From: Clostridiales bacterium
Lineage (GTDB): Bacteria > Bacillota > Clostridia > Christensenellales > Aristaeellaceae
Reading direction: 5' to 3'
Assembly: GCA_012521895.1 (NCBI GenBank)
Contig: JAAYLK010000027.1
Span: 1 to 45,106 of the forward strand
DNA length: 45,106 nt
Shown: positions 25,356-34,828 of the stretch, piece by piece
Position numbering within the stretch: position 1 is the stretch's first letter
How the letters are laid out: each line of letters opens with the position of its first letter
Notes under the pieces: model-generated
The model's input: only the letters and a program-made list of their open reading frames with translations
What the model was told of the DNA's origin: nothing
Database searches by the model: none
Position numbers and translations under genes: made by a program

Positions 25356-27188
25356 TTAACCCTGGTCTTTCAACACGTCCTGGCCGGATTGAAAGTGCTT
25401 CGCCTGCGCCAGGAACAGCTCGCGGTAGAGGTTGTGCCCGCGCATCAGGTTGGCGTGGCTGTCAAAGGCCGCGATGCCACCGTCCTGCAAGAGCAGGATG
25501 CGGTCACAGAAAGTGGAACTGCTCATGCGGTGGGAGATGAAGATGGCGGTGCGTCCGCGGGTCAATTGGTGGAAGTGCTCATAGACCTCGCTTTCCGCCA
25601 GCGGGTCCAGGGCGGCGGTGGGCTCGTCCAGCATCACCAGGCTGGCCGGGCGGTAGAGGCTGCGCGCGATGGCCAGCTTTTGCTTTTCGCCGCCGGACAA
25701 GTCGGTCGCCTTGTCCCAGACTTCCTTGTTGAGGTAGGTGTTAAGCCCCGCGTCCAGGCGGCTGATGACAGACAGCAGGTCTACTTCCTCAAGGGTATCC
25801 AGGATGGATTGCTCGCTGCCCTTGCTCTTTGGGTCGATGTTGTCACGGATGGTGAAGGGAAAGAGGTAGAAATCCTGGAAGACGCAGGACAACTCCTTGA
25901 GGTAAGCCTTCATGTCGTATTCGCGGATGTCCACGCCGTTCCACAGGATGCGGCCTTCCTGGGGTTCAAACAGGCGGCAGATCAGCTTCACCATGGTGCT
26001 CTTGCCGGCGTTGTTGAGCCCAACGATGCTGATTTTCTCCCCTGCCTTGATTTCAAAACTGACCTTGTCCAGCACCTGCCTGTCGCCCTTGGGGTAGGCG
26101 AAGCTGACCTTGTCAAAGCTGAGGGTCCGCAAAGCTTCAGGCGCCTTTCCCCCGGCTTTTTGCATCTCTTCCAACTGCATGAACTGGCTGAAGGGCTGCA
26201 GGTGGTGGATGGAACTGAGGGTTTCAAACAATCCTGTGAAGGCAAGCTGATAGGTGGAGAAAAAGTTCTCCGCCGCCATGACGATGACCGCGTAGTCCGA
26301 CAACTGAATCTGCGGACCGTATTGCGCTCCGAACACCCGCAGCGCCGTGTAGCCATAGGCCATCACGCGCATCAGGGCGGTGATGAGGGATTGCAGGGTT
26401 TCATTGTTGGCGGAGCGCACCTTCATGCGGTGAATCCATAGCATGATGTCATCGGTGAATTGAGCGATTTTGTCCCGCATGACAGCCTGCAGGTCGTACA
26501 CGCGAAACTCCTTCTGGTGCTGCGCCACGGTGGCTGTGCCAGCCCAGTAGCCATAGCGGCGGTTGACCGGGATCAGCTCCTGGTTCTGGTCGCGCATATA
26601 CTTGATAAAACGCGCGGACAGAAGGCTGGCCACCACGCACAAAATAACCAGTGCCAGCAGGAAGAGGGGGCTGAACACGTACAGCAGCACCGCAAGCCCT
26701 GTCAGGGTGAAGGCGCCTGTCAGCATGTCGATGAAGGACGCGAACAGGTTTTCCAGCACCCAGCTGTTGTAAATGGGGAACATGGCGCGCTCTCTCAAGT
26801 CCAGCACGTCGGGGTCCTCAAGGCTTTGATAGGGCAGGCGCATGATCTTTTGGGAGAAGGCGTTGGGCACCAGGTGCTGCAGCTTTTCCCCATGCAGGCT
26901 GAACTGGCGCTTTAAGAAGCTAAGCGCTTGAAGAATCAGGTATTTGACCAGGACAAACAGCAACAGGCCTTTGAGAAAACTGTCCCAGGCCCAGCCCTTG
27001 TTGATGCCGTCCAGCAGCATTTTGGGCAGCACCAGGTTGATCAGGCCATTGGCGGCGCCAGCCAATGCCTGCAAAACCAGCCAGAAAAAGTAGGCCTTGT
27101 CCAGCTTCCAAAACAGGGAAAACAAGGTTTTGATGGACAGGAGGGTGCCATTGGTTTTTGGCTTTTCTTTTTTGGCAGCCTGGCTCAT
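25356..27188 (-). CDS. ABC exporter, fused membrane and ATPase domains (second subunit)
   Basis: Half-transporter of 610 aa, MdlB/MsbA-like. Six membrane helices occupy about residues 20-300. The ATPase domain follows with Walker A GLNNAGKST, signature LSGGEKQKLAIARSLY, Walker B LVMLDEPTAALD and H-loop FISHRMSS. Its ATG overlaps the stop of the upstream half-transporter by 4 bases (ATGA), so the two form a heterodimeric exporter. Both ATP sites look canonical, unlike many heterodimers with one degenerate site. Substrate (drug, peptide or lipid) is unknown. It is not part of the grd operon, which starts from its own promoter downstream. Confidence 0.93.
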   Translation of the reverse strand: MSQAAKKEKPKTNGTLLSIKTLFSLFWKLDKAYFFWLVLQALAGAANGLINLVLPKMLLDGINKGWAWDSFLKGLLLFVLVKYLILQALSFLKRQFSLHGEKLQHLVPNAFSQKIMRLPYQSLEDPDVLDLRERAMFPIYNSWVLENLFASFIDMLTGAFTLTGLAVLLYVFSPLFLLALVILCVVASLLSARFIKYMRDQNQELIPVNRRYGYWAGTATVAQHQKEFRVYDLQAVMRDKIAQFTDDIMLWIHRMKVRSANNETLQSLITALMRVMAYGYTALRVFGAQYGPQIQLSDYAVIVMAAENFFSTYQLAFTGLFETLSSIHHLQPFSQFMQLEEMQKAGGKAPEALRTLSFDKVSFAYPKGDRQVLDKVSFEIKAGEKISIVGLNNAGKSTMVKLICRLFEPQEGRILWNGVDIREYDMKAYLKELSCVFQDFYLFPFTIRDNIDPKSKGSEQSILDTLEEVDLLSVISRLDAGLNTYLNKEVWDKATDLSGGEKQKLAIARSLYRPASLVMLDEPTAALDPLAESEVYEHFHQLTRGRTAIFISHRMSSSTFCDRILLLQDGGIAAFDSHANLMRGHNLYRELFLAQAKHFQSGQDVLKDQG

Positions 27189-29050
27189 GCTTCGCTCCCC
27201 CCTTCCTGCTGGTAATACTTGCCTTGGGTCAAAAACAGCTGGCGGTAGAGGCCTTCTTTCGCGATCAGCTCCTCATGGGTGCCGTGCTGGGCGATCTTGC
27301 CGCCGTCCAGCAGCAGGATGCGGTCACAAAAACGGGTGCTGGCCAGGCGATGGCTGATGAACAGCGCCGTCCTGCCCTTTAGGATGCTGTCAAAATGCTG
27401 GTAGATGGCCTGCTCCGCCAGCGCGTCCAGGGCGGAGGTTGGCTCGTCCATGACCATGATGCGGGTGTCTTTCCGATACAGCGCGCGGGCAATCATCAGC
27501 TTTTGGTTCTCACCGCCGGACAGGATGGCCCCGTCTTCATGGATGATTTTGAGAAGCGGGGTGTCCATGCCCTTTTTGAGGCTCTTCACCTTGTCCCACA
27601 GCCCTGCCGTCTTCAACGACTCTTCCACACGCTCCCGGTCGATGTCCCGGGTGCTGACCGCCACGGTTTCTGCAATCGTAAGCGCCAGGGGCTCCACCTC
27701 CTGAAAGACCGCGCCAAAGGCGGCGTACAGGCTCTGCCGGCTGAAGGCGCTGGCATCAATGCCGTTGATGAGGATGCGCCCGGACAGGGGCCGGTAAAGG
27801 CCCATCAGCAGCTTCACCAAAGTGGTTTTCCCGGCGCCATTGAGGCCCACCAGGGCGCAGCGTTCGCCCTTTTTCAAGGTGAAGCTGAGGTTCTCCAAGA
27901 CCAGGCGGTCCGTCCCGGGATAAGAAAAGGAGACATCCACAAACACGACCTCAACCGGACCTTCCCCCGGGATGTCCCTTGTGCCGTCCAGGGAATTGAG
28001 GTCGGCGTCCAGAAAGTCAAAGGCGTCCTGCACATACAGGGTTTCCACCTTCACGTAGGACAGCTGCTGGGCCAGGGTCATCATCAGCTGGGTGAACAGC
28101 ACCAGGGCGCTGAGCAGCATGACAAAATCCGCCATGGCAAGCACGCCGTCCAGCAGCTTGTTGATGAGCAGCAAGCCGCCCACCAAGTCCACCGCCACCA
28201 GGGCCAGGCTTTCCAAGAAGGACAACTGCAGTTCGCGCTTGGTAAACGCGCGGTAGAGCTTCATGTTGGCAGCGAAGATGGGCTCAAACACCTGCTGGAA
28301 CTTGCCCGCCATGTCATACAGCCTGACATCCTTGCCTGCGTGAAAGTCAGACGCCGACCTGCTGAGCATGGCGCTGCGCCTGGCGATGCCGGCCAGTTCC
28401 ATGCGGCGCTTGTGTTTGAACGCGCCCACATTGGCCTGGGCGAAGTACATCACCGCTACATAGGCAATGCCAAGCGCCAACATCAGGGGGCTTAATAGCG
28501 AGAGCATCGCGCCCAGCAAGGCCGCGGACACCAGCGTACCGCCCAGGTCAAACACCTTGTCGTAGGTGCCTTCCACACCGCTGCCGGAGGAGGACAGGCT
28601 CCAGTACGCGGTTTCAGTATCCTCGTTGAAGGCGGCGTTTTCAAACAAGCCCAGGTCCATGCTCATGGAACGGGCATTACACGCCTGGAGGTATTGCAGG
28701 CGCAGCCTGGTAAAGAACATGCTGTTGCGGTTTTTGACCTGGCGGCTGAGCGCGCTGCACACAAAGAAGACAGCGCCATACACGCCCGCCGCGATGAGCA
28801 TCCTTTGCGGGCTGGCATCGGGGGCGGACAGCAGCCCCACCAACACATAGGTCACCAGCACGCCCAGGAGGGGCAGCACGCCGCTGGTGAGCGCGTAGGT
28901 GATGGAAGCCAGGACAATCCTTGGGCTTTTGCGCACTGGTGCGTACAAGCGCCAGAGGATGGCAAACAGGCTCCTTTTATTGGGGTGGAGATAGCGCTTA
29001 CGGGTTTCTTTTTCCTGCAGGGCACGGGCCAGGTCACGGGGTTTTTGCAT
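27185..29050 (-). CDS. ABC exporter, fused membrane and ATPase domains (first subunit)
   Basis: Partner half-transporter, 621 aa. The basic N-terminus (MQKPRDLARALQEKETRKRY) precedes six membrane helices, then Walker A GLNGAGKTT, signature LSGGENQKLMIARALY, Walker B IMVMDEPTSALD and H-loop FISHRLAS. I take ATG 29050, with GGGAGGGG at about 4 bases, rather than an in-frame start at 29095, because that one lies inside the leader hairpin. Expression is probably controlled by the attenuator and palindrome in its leader. Confidence 0.93.
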   Translation of the reverse strand: MQKPRDLARALQEKETRKRYLHPNKRSLFAILWRLYAPVRKSPRIVLASITYALTSGVLPLLGVLVTYVLVGLLSAPDASPQRMLIAAGVYGAVFFVCSALSRQVKNRNSMFFTRLRLQYLQACNARSMSMDLGLFENAAFNEDTETAYWSLSSSGSGVEGTYDKVFDLGGTLVSAALLGAMLSLLSPLMLALGIAYVAVMYFAQANVGAFKHKRRMELAGIARRSAMLSRSASDFHAGKDVRLYDMAGKFQQVFEPIFAANMKLYRAFTKRELQLSFLESLALVAVDLVGGLLLINKLLDGVLAMADFVMLLSALVLFTQLMMTLAQQLSYVKVETLYVQDAFDFLDADLNSLDGTRDIPGEGPVEVVFVDVSFSYPGTDRLVLENLSFTLKKGERCALVGLNGAGKTTLVKLLMGLYRPLSGRILINGIDASAFSRQSLYAAFGAVFQEVEPLALTIAETVAVSTRDIDRERVEESLKTAGLWDKVKSLKKGMDTPLLKIIHEDGAILSGGENQKLMIARALYRKDTRIMVMDEPTSALDALAEQAIYQHFDSILKGRTALFISHRLASTRFCDRILLLDGGKIAQHGTHEELIAKEGLYRQLFLTQGKYYQQEGGSEA

Positions 29051-29065
29051 AAATCCCCTCCCAAC

Positions 29066-29097
29066 AAAAAGCGTGCCTGCCCATAAGGAAGACACGC
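29066..29097 (-). terminator. Leader terminator/attenuator before the ABC exporter
   Basis: Minus strand GCGTGTCTTCC, TTAT(G) loop, GGCAGGCACGC form an 11-bp stem with one mismatch and one G-U, followed by TTTTT. It lies between the promoter (29123-29150) and the ribosome binding site, so it can stop transcription before the coding region. No leader peptide or T-box is visible. Confidence 0.65.
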
Positions 29098-29108
29098 GGG
29101 AAATTACG

Positions 29109-29150
29109 GTACAGTACCTCGGATTATAAGGCGGTGACCACGGTTGTCAA
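29109..29150 (-). promoter_or_regulatory. ABC exporter promoter with palindrome at the start site
   Basis: Minus strand consensus TTGACA (29150-29145), 16-base spacer, consensus TATAAT (29128-29123). The predicted start of transcription falls in GGTAC-T-GTACC (29119-29109), a perfect 5+5 inverted repeat suited to a repressor. It starts within 10 bases of the pyrI stop. Confidence 0.75.
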
Positions 29151-29159
29151 GACAGCGCT

Positions 29160-29585
29160 TTATTTCAAGGCCGGCGCGCGGCTTTCGCAGTACACACAGC
29201 GGTATTCGTCCTTCTCCCGGTCTGTCAGGATAAACACATGGGGCAGTTCCTGCTCGGTGGTGGTGATGCAGCGGGGGTTGTTGCAGCGCAGGATGTTGGT
29301 CATCTTCTCGGGCAGCTCGGGGTGGTATTTGTGCACCCGCTCGCCGTCTTTGATGATGTTGATGGTGATGTTGGGGTCGATGAAGCCAAGGACATTCAAG
29401 TCGATGTCCAGCACGCGGTCCACCTTGATGATGTCCTTCTTGCCGGTCTTGCTGGAGGAAGCGTTTTTGATCAGTGCCACCACGCAGTCCAACTCGCCTA
29501 GGTTCAAAAAATCATAGATGCGCATGCCCTGCCCGGCTTTGATGTGGTCGATGACAATGCCGTTTTTAATGGTATCGATGTTCAT
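29160..29585 (-). CDS. pyrI: Aspartate carbamoyltransferase regulatory chain PyrI
   Basis: Regulatory subunit (141 aa) that binds nucleotides allosterically and holds the catalytic trimers of PyrB together. The C-terminal zinc site is complete: CNNPRC and CVYC. N-terminal [20 protein letters not shown] matches the nucleotide-binding domain. Its ATG overlaps the pyrB stop by 4 bases. It is the last gene of the pyr operon; the exporter promoter starts directly behind it and no terminator is evident in between. Confidence 0.96.
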   Translation of the reverse strand: MNIDTIKNGIVIDHIKAGQGMRIYDFLNLGELDCVVALIKNASSSKTGKKDIIKVDRVLDIDLNVLGFIDPNITINIIKDGERVHKYHPELPEKMTNILRCNNPRCITTTEQELPHVFILTDREKDEYRCVYCESRAPALK

Positions 29586-30496
29586 TTCGTGGCCTCCATT
29601 AACATCAGGATCAGCGCCATGCGCATCAGCTTGCCGTTGAGCACCTGCTTGAAATAGACCGCGCGGGGATCTTTATCAATCTGGACGGAGATTTCATTCA
29701 CACGCGGCAGGGGGTGCATGATGGCCAGGTCCTTTTTGGCGTTCTCCAGCTTGGCGGGGGTCAGAATATAGGAGTCCTTCAGGCGGATGTAGTCGGCCTC
29801 GTTGAAAAAGCGCTCCTTCTGCACCCGGGTCATGTAAAGGATGTCCAGTTCCGGCAGGGCCTCAGCCAGGCTCTCGGTCTGATCGTAGGGGATGGCGTTG
29901 TGTTTCAGGTGCTGCTTGACATAGCTGGGCACCTTCAATTCCTCCGGCGAAATCAGCACAAAGCGCAGCCCGGCGTAGCGCGACATGGCCTCCAGCAGGG
30001 AGTGCACCGTGCGGCCAAACTTCAGGTCGCCGCAGACGCCCACCGTCAGGTTGTCAAGCCGGCCTTTTTCGCGGTGGATGGTAAAGAGGTCCGCCAGGGT
30101 CTGGGTGGGGTGGTTGTGGCCGCCGTCGCCCGCGTTGATGACGGGCACCGTGGCGTTGTTGGCAGCCACCAGCGGCGCGCCTTCCTTGGGGTGGCGCATG
30201 GCGATGATGTCCACATAGCAGGACACCGTCTTGATGGTGTCCGCCACGCTCTCGCCCTTGGCGGCGGAGGAGGACATGCCTTCTGAAAAGCCCAGCACCT
30301 GGCCGCCCAGCTCCAGCATGGCCGCTTCAAAGCTGAGGCGGGTGCGGGTGGAGGGCTCAAAAAACAGGGAGCCCAACTTTTTGCGCCGCATGGCATCCTG
30401 ATAGCTTTCCGGCCGCGCGATGATGTCGTCGGCCAGCGCCATCAGGCTGTCGATTTCCGAAACATTCAGGCCCATGATGCTGATGAGGCTTTTCAT
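29582..30496 (-). CDS. pyrB: Aspartate carbamoyltransferase catalytic chain PyrB
   Basis: Second step of UMP synthesis: carbamoyl phosphate plus aspartate to carbamoyl aspartate. 304 aa. Carbamoyl phosphate site [15 protein letters not shown], central [10 protein letters not shown], and C-terminal HPLPRVNEI are all present. ATG 30496 follows GGGAGGG and overlaps the pyrE stop by 4 bases. Confidence 0.97.
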   Translation of the reverse strand: MKSLISIMGLNVSEIDSLMALADDIIARPESYQDAMRRKKLGSLFFEPSTRTRLSFEAAMLELGGQVLGFSEGMSSSAAKGESVADTIKTVSCYVDIIAMRHPKEGAPLVAANNATVPVINAGDGGHNHPTQTLADLFTIHREKGRLDNLTVGVCGDLKFGRTVHSLLEAMSRYAGLRFVLISPEELKVPSYVKQHLKHNAIPYDQTESLAEALPELDILYMTRVQKERFFNEADYIRLKDSYILTPAKLENAKKDLAIMHPLPRVNEISVQIDKDPRAVYFKQVLNGKLMRMALILMLMEATK

Positions 30497-31155
30497 TCTT
30501 TCCCTCCCAAAATCCAGGACTCGTCCTGGGGATTGTCACGGAACAACATCAGCCGCTCAATGTCCTCCCGCGCGATGTTCCCGCGCAGGGCCGCCACTTT
30601 CGCGATGGTGTCAAAATCGCTCAGGCTGTGGTTTTCAATCCCCGCTTGCGCTAAGCATTCCAAACCTTTTTTCATGCCATAGGTGAAGATGCTGACGATG
30701 CCCAGCACCTGGGCGCCCGCCTCCCGCAGCACCTGCACCACCTCCAGCACGCTGCCGGCGGTGGAGATCAGGTCCTCCACCACCACCACCTTCTGCCCGG
30801 GCAGCAGGCGGCCTTCCACCTGGTTTTGGCGGCCATGGTCCTTCTGGCCCGCGCGCACATAGCCCATGGGCAAGCCCATCAGGTGGGCCGTGATGGCGGC
30901 GTGGGCGATGCCCGCGGTGGCGGTGCCCATCAGCGCCTCGGCCTCCGGGTACAGCTGGTAAATCAGGTCCGCCAGGCCCTGCTCAATCAGGGTGCGCGCC
31001 TCCGGGGAGGACAGGGTGAGGCGGTTGTCGCAGTAAATGGGGCTTTTTATGCCGCTGGCCCAGGTGAAGGGTTGGTCGGGCCGCAAAAACACGGCGCCCA
31101 CGTCCAGCAGGGCGTTTGCCACCTGCTCTTTGATGTTATTTGCCTGTGAATTCAT
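30493..31155 (-). CDS. pyrE: Orotate phosphoribosyltransferase PyrE
   Basis: Adds PRPP-derived ribose phosphate to orotate to give OMP. 220 aa. The PRPP motif is [13 protein letters not shown]; GVVxxF-type N-terminus is seen as [11 protein letters not shown] and the catalytic loop lysine in [14 protein letters not shown] 31155 has AGGAGG 7 bases upstream; the GTG two codons earlier is less well spaced. It overlaps the pyrF end by 20 bases. Confidence 0.96.
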   Translation of the reverse strand: MNSQANNIKEQVANALLDVGAVFLRPDQPFTWASGIKSPIYCDNRLTLSSPEARTLIEQGLADLIYQLYPEAEALMGTATAGIAHAAITAHLMGLPMGYVRAGQKDHGRQNQVEGRLLPGQKVVVVEDLISTAGSVLEVVQVLREAGAQVLGIVSIFTYGMKKGLECLAQAGIENHSLSDFDTIAKVAALRGNIAREDIERLMLFRDNPQDESWILGGKE

Positions 31156-31837
31156 TGACACACCTCCTCCAAGCCTTGACCGGGTCCATGGCGCGCGTGA
31201 TGGGCCGGCCCACCACGATGAAGTCGCTGCCCAAGGCCCGCGCTTTTTCAGGCGTTGTCACCCGGTGCTGGTCATCCCCTTTACTATCGGGGTAGCGGAT
31301 GCCGGGGGTAACCGTCAGAAAGCCCTGCCCGCAGCGCTCGTGCACCGCGCCTGCTTCCAGGGGCGAGCAGACCACGCCGTCCAGCCCCGCCAGCTTGGCG
31401 TTGTGGGCGTAGGACAGCACCACTTCCTCCAGCTTTTCACGGATGAGCAGATCTTCTTCCAAAGTCTGCTGGGAAGTGGAGGTCAGCTGGGTCACCGCAA
31501 TCAGCAAGGGGCGGCTGCCGTCAGCACGGGTCAGGCCCTCCAGCGCGGCCTCCATCATGGCCCGCCCGCCCGCGGCATGCAGGTTGACCAGGTCGGCGCC
31601 CAGGCCGCTCAAGCGCTTCATGGCGGATTTGACGGTGTTGGGGATGTCGTGCAGTTTCAGGTCCAGGAAGATTTTGTGCCCCCTGTCCTTGATCTCACGC
31701 ACGATGTCCGGCCCCTGTGCGTAGAAGAGCTCCATGCCGATTTTGACAAAGGGGCGGTCGTCCCCAAAGCGTTCCAGAAAAACGAGCGTTTCCTCCCCGC
31801 TTTGAAAGTCACAGGCAATGATGACGTCCTTGTTCAA
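31136..31837 (-). CDS. pyrF: Orotidine 5'-phosphate decarboxylase PyrF
   Basis: Last step to UMP. 233 aa, with the signature FLDLKLHDIPNTVKSAM near residue 60 and the phosphate-binding VVGRPITRA near the C-terminus. The start is TTG 31837, with GGAGGG 8-9 bases upstream; it overlaps the pyrD stop in a TTGA junction. The upstream in-frame ATG at 31924 would add unrelated residues inside pyrD. Confidence 0.95.
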   Translation of the reverse strand: MNKDVIIACDFQSGEETLVFLERFGDDRPFVKIGMELFYAQGPDIVREIKDRGHKIFLDLKLHDIPNTVKSAMKRLSGLGADLVNLHAAGGRAMMEAALEGLTRADGSRPLLIAVTQLTSTSQQTLEEDLLIREKLEEVVLSYAHNAKLAGLDGVVCSPLEAGAVHERCGQGFLTVTPGIRYPDSKGDDQHRVTTPEKARALGSDFIVVGRPITRAMDPVKAWRRCVNEFTGK

Positions 31838-32748
31838 TCCTTCATCCCTCCAATGATGTCGCTGATGTTGGTGATGCCATATTCTTCCATCACAAGGGGC
31901 AAATCCCGGATGATGTCCCGGCAAGCGTAGGGGTTGACCAGGCTGGCAGCGCCCACCTGGACCGCGGTGGCGCCGGCCAGCATCATCTCCAGCACATCCT
32001 GTGCGCTGGCGATGCCGCCCATGCCCACAATGGGCACCTTCACCGCCTTGTAGACCTGGCGCACCAGGTGCAGCGCCAGCGGGAAGACCGCAGGGCCGGA
32101 CAGGCCGCCGGTGCGGTTGGCCAGCACGGGGCGCCTGGTTTTGAGGTCAATGCGCATGCCCACATAGGTGTTGATGAGGCTGAAGCCGTCAGCGCCTTCA
32201 TCCTCACAGGCGCGGGCGATCAACGCGCTGTCCGTCACATTGGGGGATAGCTTGATGATGATCGGCTTTTTGCACACCGCCTTGACCGCGCGGGTGACCC
32301 GGGCGGCCAGCTCAGGGGAGGTGCCAAAGCTCATCCCGCCCTCTTTCACATTGGGGCAGGAGATGTTCACTTCCAGCCAGCCCACCTGGTCCTGTTGGTC
32401 CAGCAGGGAGCAGACCGCCACATATTCCTCCACCGAAAAGCCCGACACATTGGCCATGACGGGCTTGTGGAAATAGCCCTTCATTTTGGGCAGTTCTGTC
32501 GCGATGACTTCATGCACGCCCGGGTTTTGCAGGCCGATGGCGTTGAGCATGCCCGAGGGCGTTTCCGCGATGCGCGGCAGGGGGTTGCCCAGGCGCGGGT
32601 GCAAGGTGGTGCCCTTGAAACTGAAGGAGCCCAGGAGGTTCAGGTCATACAGCGCCGCCATTTCCTCGCCAAAGCCAAAGCAGCCGCTGGCGCCCAGAAC
32701 GGGGTTGTCAAGCGATATGCCCAGGAGATTCACCTTCATGTTCACCAC
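31834..32748 (-). CDS. pyrD: Dihydroorotate dehydrogenase class 1B catalytic subunit PyrD
   Basis: FMN subunit that oxidises dihydroorotate, paired with PyrK to pass electrons to NAD. 304 aa. The catalytic cysteine lies in NISCPNVKEGG and the FMN-binding loops in IGMGGIASAQDVLEM-type sequence near residue 250. GTG 32748 has GGAGG 7 bases upstream and overlaps the pyrK stop; an ATG at 32739 is an alternative. Confidence 0.95.
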   Translation of the reverse strand: MVNMKVNLLGISLDNPVLGASGCFGFGEEMAALYDLNLLGSFSFKGTTLHPRLGNPLPRIAETPSGMLNAIGLQNPGVHEVIATELPKMKGYFHKPVMANVSGFSVEEYVAVCSLLDQQDQVGWLEVNISCPNVKEGGMSFGTSPELAARVTRAVKAVCKKPIIIKLSPNVTDSALIARACEDEGADGFSLINTYVGMRIDLKTRRPVLANRTGGLSGPAVFPLALHLVRQVYKAVKVPIVGMGGIASAQDVLEMMLAGATAVQVGAASLVNPYACRDIIRDLPLVMEEYGITNISDIIGGMKD

Positions 32749-33467
32749 AGCAGGTCCTCCTTTGAAAACACCGGGCCTTCGTGGCAGACACGCCGGGGTC
32801 CCTTTGCGGTTTGGATGGTGCAGCCCATGCAGGCGCCAAAGCCGCAGCCCATGCGCTCCTCCAAGGAGAACTGGCCATCAAGGGGCAGGGCATGCAAGGC
32901 TTTCAACATGGGGATGGGCCCGCAGGCGTAGAGGAAGCTGTCCTGGGCTTGCAGGCTGGCGTCCGTCACCAGGCCTTTTCCGCCCGCGCTGCCGTCCTGG
33001 GTCATCAAGGTGACCGGCATCAGCTGCTCAAATTCCTTCTGATAGAAAACGTCCCGTTCGCTCGCGAAGCCCATGATCAACCGGGGCTGACAGCCCATCT
33101 TGATGAGCTCAATGCCCAGTTGGTACAGGGGCGGCAGGCCGACCCCGCCGCCCACCAGCAGGGGGTGTTTTCTGGCTTTTTTCAGGTCAAAGCCAGTGCC
33201 CAGGCCGGTCAGGATGTCCAGCCGCGCGCCTGTCGGCTGCTGTGCCAGCCAGTCGGTGCCGCTGCCCACGACCTTGTAAATCAGGGTCATGCCCCTGTCA
33301 TCCCACTTCGCGACGGACAGCGGGCGGCGCAGGTAGGCGTTGCCTACCTGGACGTTCACAAACTGGCCAGGCGTGGCCAGGGCGCCGGCGTCGCCTGAAA
33401 GGCGCAATTCATACACCTGGTGGGCGATGGCGGCGTTGGATTCTATGGTAAATTGCTGCTGTTTCAC
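32742..33467 (-). CDS. pyrK: Dihydroorotate dehydrogenase electron transfer subunit PyrK
   Basis: Ferredoxin-reductase-like subunit (241 aa) with FAD and a [2Fe-2S] cluster. FAD motif RRPLSVAKW, NAD-binding LLVGGGVGLPPLYQLG, and cluster cysteines CGFGACMGC followed by VCHEGPVF. GTG 33467 overlaps the pyrC stop by 4 bases and follows GGGAGG. Its presence marks PyrD as the NAD-linked class 1B enzyme. Confidence 0.95.
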   Translation of the reverse strand: MKQQQFTIESNAAIAHQVYELRLSGDAGALATPGQFVNVQVGNAYLRRPLSVAKWDDRGMTLIYKVVGSGTDWLAQQPTGARLDILTGLGTGFDLKKARKHPLLVGGGVGLPPLYQLGIELIKMGCQPRLIMGFASERDVFYQKEFEQLMPVTLMTQDGSAGGKGLVTDASLQAQDSFLYACGPIPMLKALHALPLDGQFSLEERMGCGFGACMGCTIQTAKGPRRVCHEGPVFSKEDLLW

Positions 33468-34729
33468 ACGCCCTCCCGGTAAGCCAACTTGCCCTGGGCT
33501 ACGGTCATCAGGCATTTGCCGGTTGCTTTCCAGCCTTCAAAGGGTGTGGCCTTGCCCTTGCTCACAAATTCCGCGGAGTCAACACTGGATTCCGCGTTCA
33601 AGTCCCACAGGCTGAAGCTGGCCGGCTGGCCGATGGCCAGGCCCATAGGGATGCCAAAGCGCCGGTTGGGACTGGTGTGCAGGGCGTCCACCAGGCGGTC
33701 CATGCTGAGGATTCCCGGTTTTACCAGGTGGTGGTACAGCAGCGCGAAGGCCGTCTCCAGCCCCACGATGCCGTTCATGCTGTGCAAAAGGCCCTTCTCC
33801 TTTTCCTCCGCGCTGTGCGGGGCGTGGTCGGTGGCCACCATGTCGATGGTGCCGTCAACCAGGCCTGCCAGCAGGGCGAGGCGGTCCTCCTCGGCACGGA
33901 TGGGCGGATTCATCTTGAAGCGGCCTTCATCCTGCAGCATGCCATCATTCATCAGCAGGTAGTGGGGCGCCGTCTCCGCGGTGATGTCCAGGCCTTCCGC
34001 CTTGGCGTTGCGGATGAGGGTCACGCTTTCCTTGGCGGACACATGGCAGGCGTGATAAGCCGCTCCGGTTTCCCGCAGCAGGGCGATGTCACGCTCCAAC
34101 TGTTTCCATTCACTGGCGGAGGGGTTGCCGGGCAAGCCATGTTTCTTGGCGTACGCCCCGTCATGAATGACGCCGCCTTGCACCAGGCGCTCATCCTCCA
34201 CGTGGGCGACGATGATTTTATGAAGGCGCTTGGTAGACAGCATGGCCTGCTTCATCAGCTCATCCGTCTGCACCCCGCGGCCGTCGTCTGAAAAACCGGG
34301 CACGAAGGGCGCCATGGCTTCCATGTCCGACAGCGTCTGCCCCTTTTCCCCCGCGGTAATGGTGCCCAGCGGTAGCACCCGGACGCAGGCGACTTCCTTG
34401 ATTCGGTCCAATTGGACTTGCAGATGGTCCAGGGTGTCGGGCATGGGGTTTAGGTTGGGCATGGTGATGACGGCGGTGAAGCCGCCCCGCGCGGCGGCGC
34501 GGCTGCCCGTTTCCATGGTCTCCTTATAGGAAAAACCGGGCTCCCTCAGATGCACGTGGGCGTCTGTGAAACCCGGAAAGACATGGTATGTGCCGCAGTC
34601 AATGACCTGCGCGCCCTCTGGCGGCGTTCTGGTGGAGACCTCCTTGAGGATGCCATCCTCCACAAACACGTTGGAACAAATAAAACGCCCCTCGTTCCAC
34701 ACCCGGGCGTCCTTGAGCACCATGTTCAT
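33464..34729 (-). CDS. pyrC: Dihydroorotase PyrC
   Basis: Cyclises carbamoyl aspartate to dihydroorotate. 421 aa, class I type. The first zinc ligands lie in DAHVHLREPG; later metal or substrate segments are IIVAHVEDERL, CHVSAKESVT and MVATDHAPHS. ATG 34729 has AGGAAA just upstream; an ATG at 34777 lies at the -10 box and is rejected. First gene of the pyr operon. carA/carB are not in the window. Confidence 0.96.
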   Translation of the reverse strand: MNMVLKDARVWNEGRFICSNVFVEDGILKEVSTRTPPEGAQVIDCGTYHVFPGFTDAHVHLREPGFSYKETMETGSRAAARGGFTAVITMPNLNPMPDTLDHLQVQLDRIKEVACVRVLPLGTITAGEKGQTLSDMEAMAPFVPGFSDDGRGVQTDELMKQAMLSTKRLHKIIVAHVEDERLVQGGVIHDGAYAKKHGLPGNPSASEWKQLERDIALLRETGAAYHACHVSAKESVTLIRNAKAEGLDITAETAPHYLLMNDGMLQDEGRFKMNPPIRAEEDRLALLAGLVDGTIDMVATDHAPHSAEEKEKGLLHSMNGIVGLETAFALLYHHLVKPGILSMDRLVDALHTSPNRRFGIPMGLAIGQPASFSLWDLNAESSVDSAEFVSKGKATPFEGWKATGKCLMTVAQGKLAYREGV

Positions 34730-34772
34730 CTGTTTCCTGCCTTTCCCCGCGCGGAACACGCAGATCGGAAGC

Positions 34773-34801
34773 ATCATAGCACCACATCACGAACTTTTCA
34801 A
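34773..34801 (-). promoter_or_regulatory. Promoter of the pyr operon
   Basis: Minus strand TTGAAA (34801-34796), 17-base spacer, TATGAT (34778-34773). The leader to pyrC is only about 37 bases, too short for a PyrR-type attenuator. Confidence 0.7.
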
Positions 34802-34828
34802 GAAGATTTTTGTTGTTTGTTCGTCTTT

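Noticed and set aside
29051-29120. T-box leader before the ABC exporter
   Set aside because: Far too short and lacks the T-box sequence (TGGNACCGCG-like).
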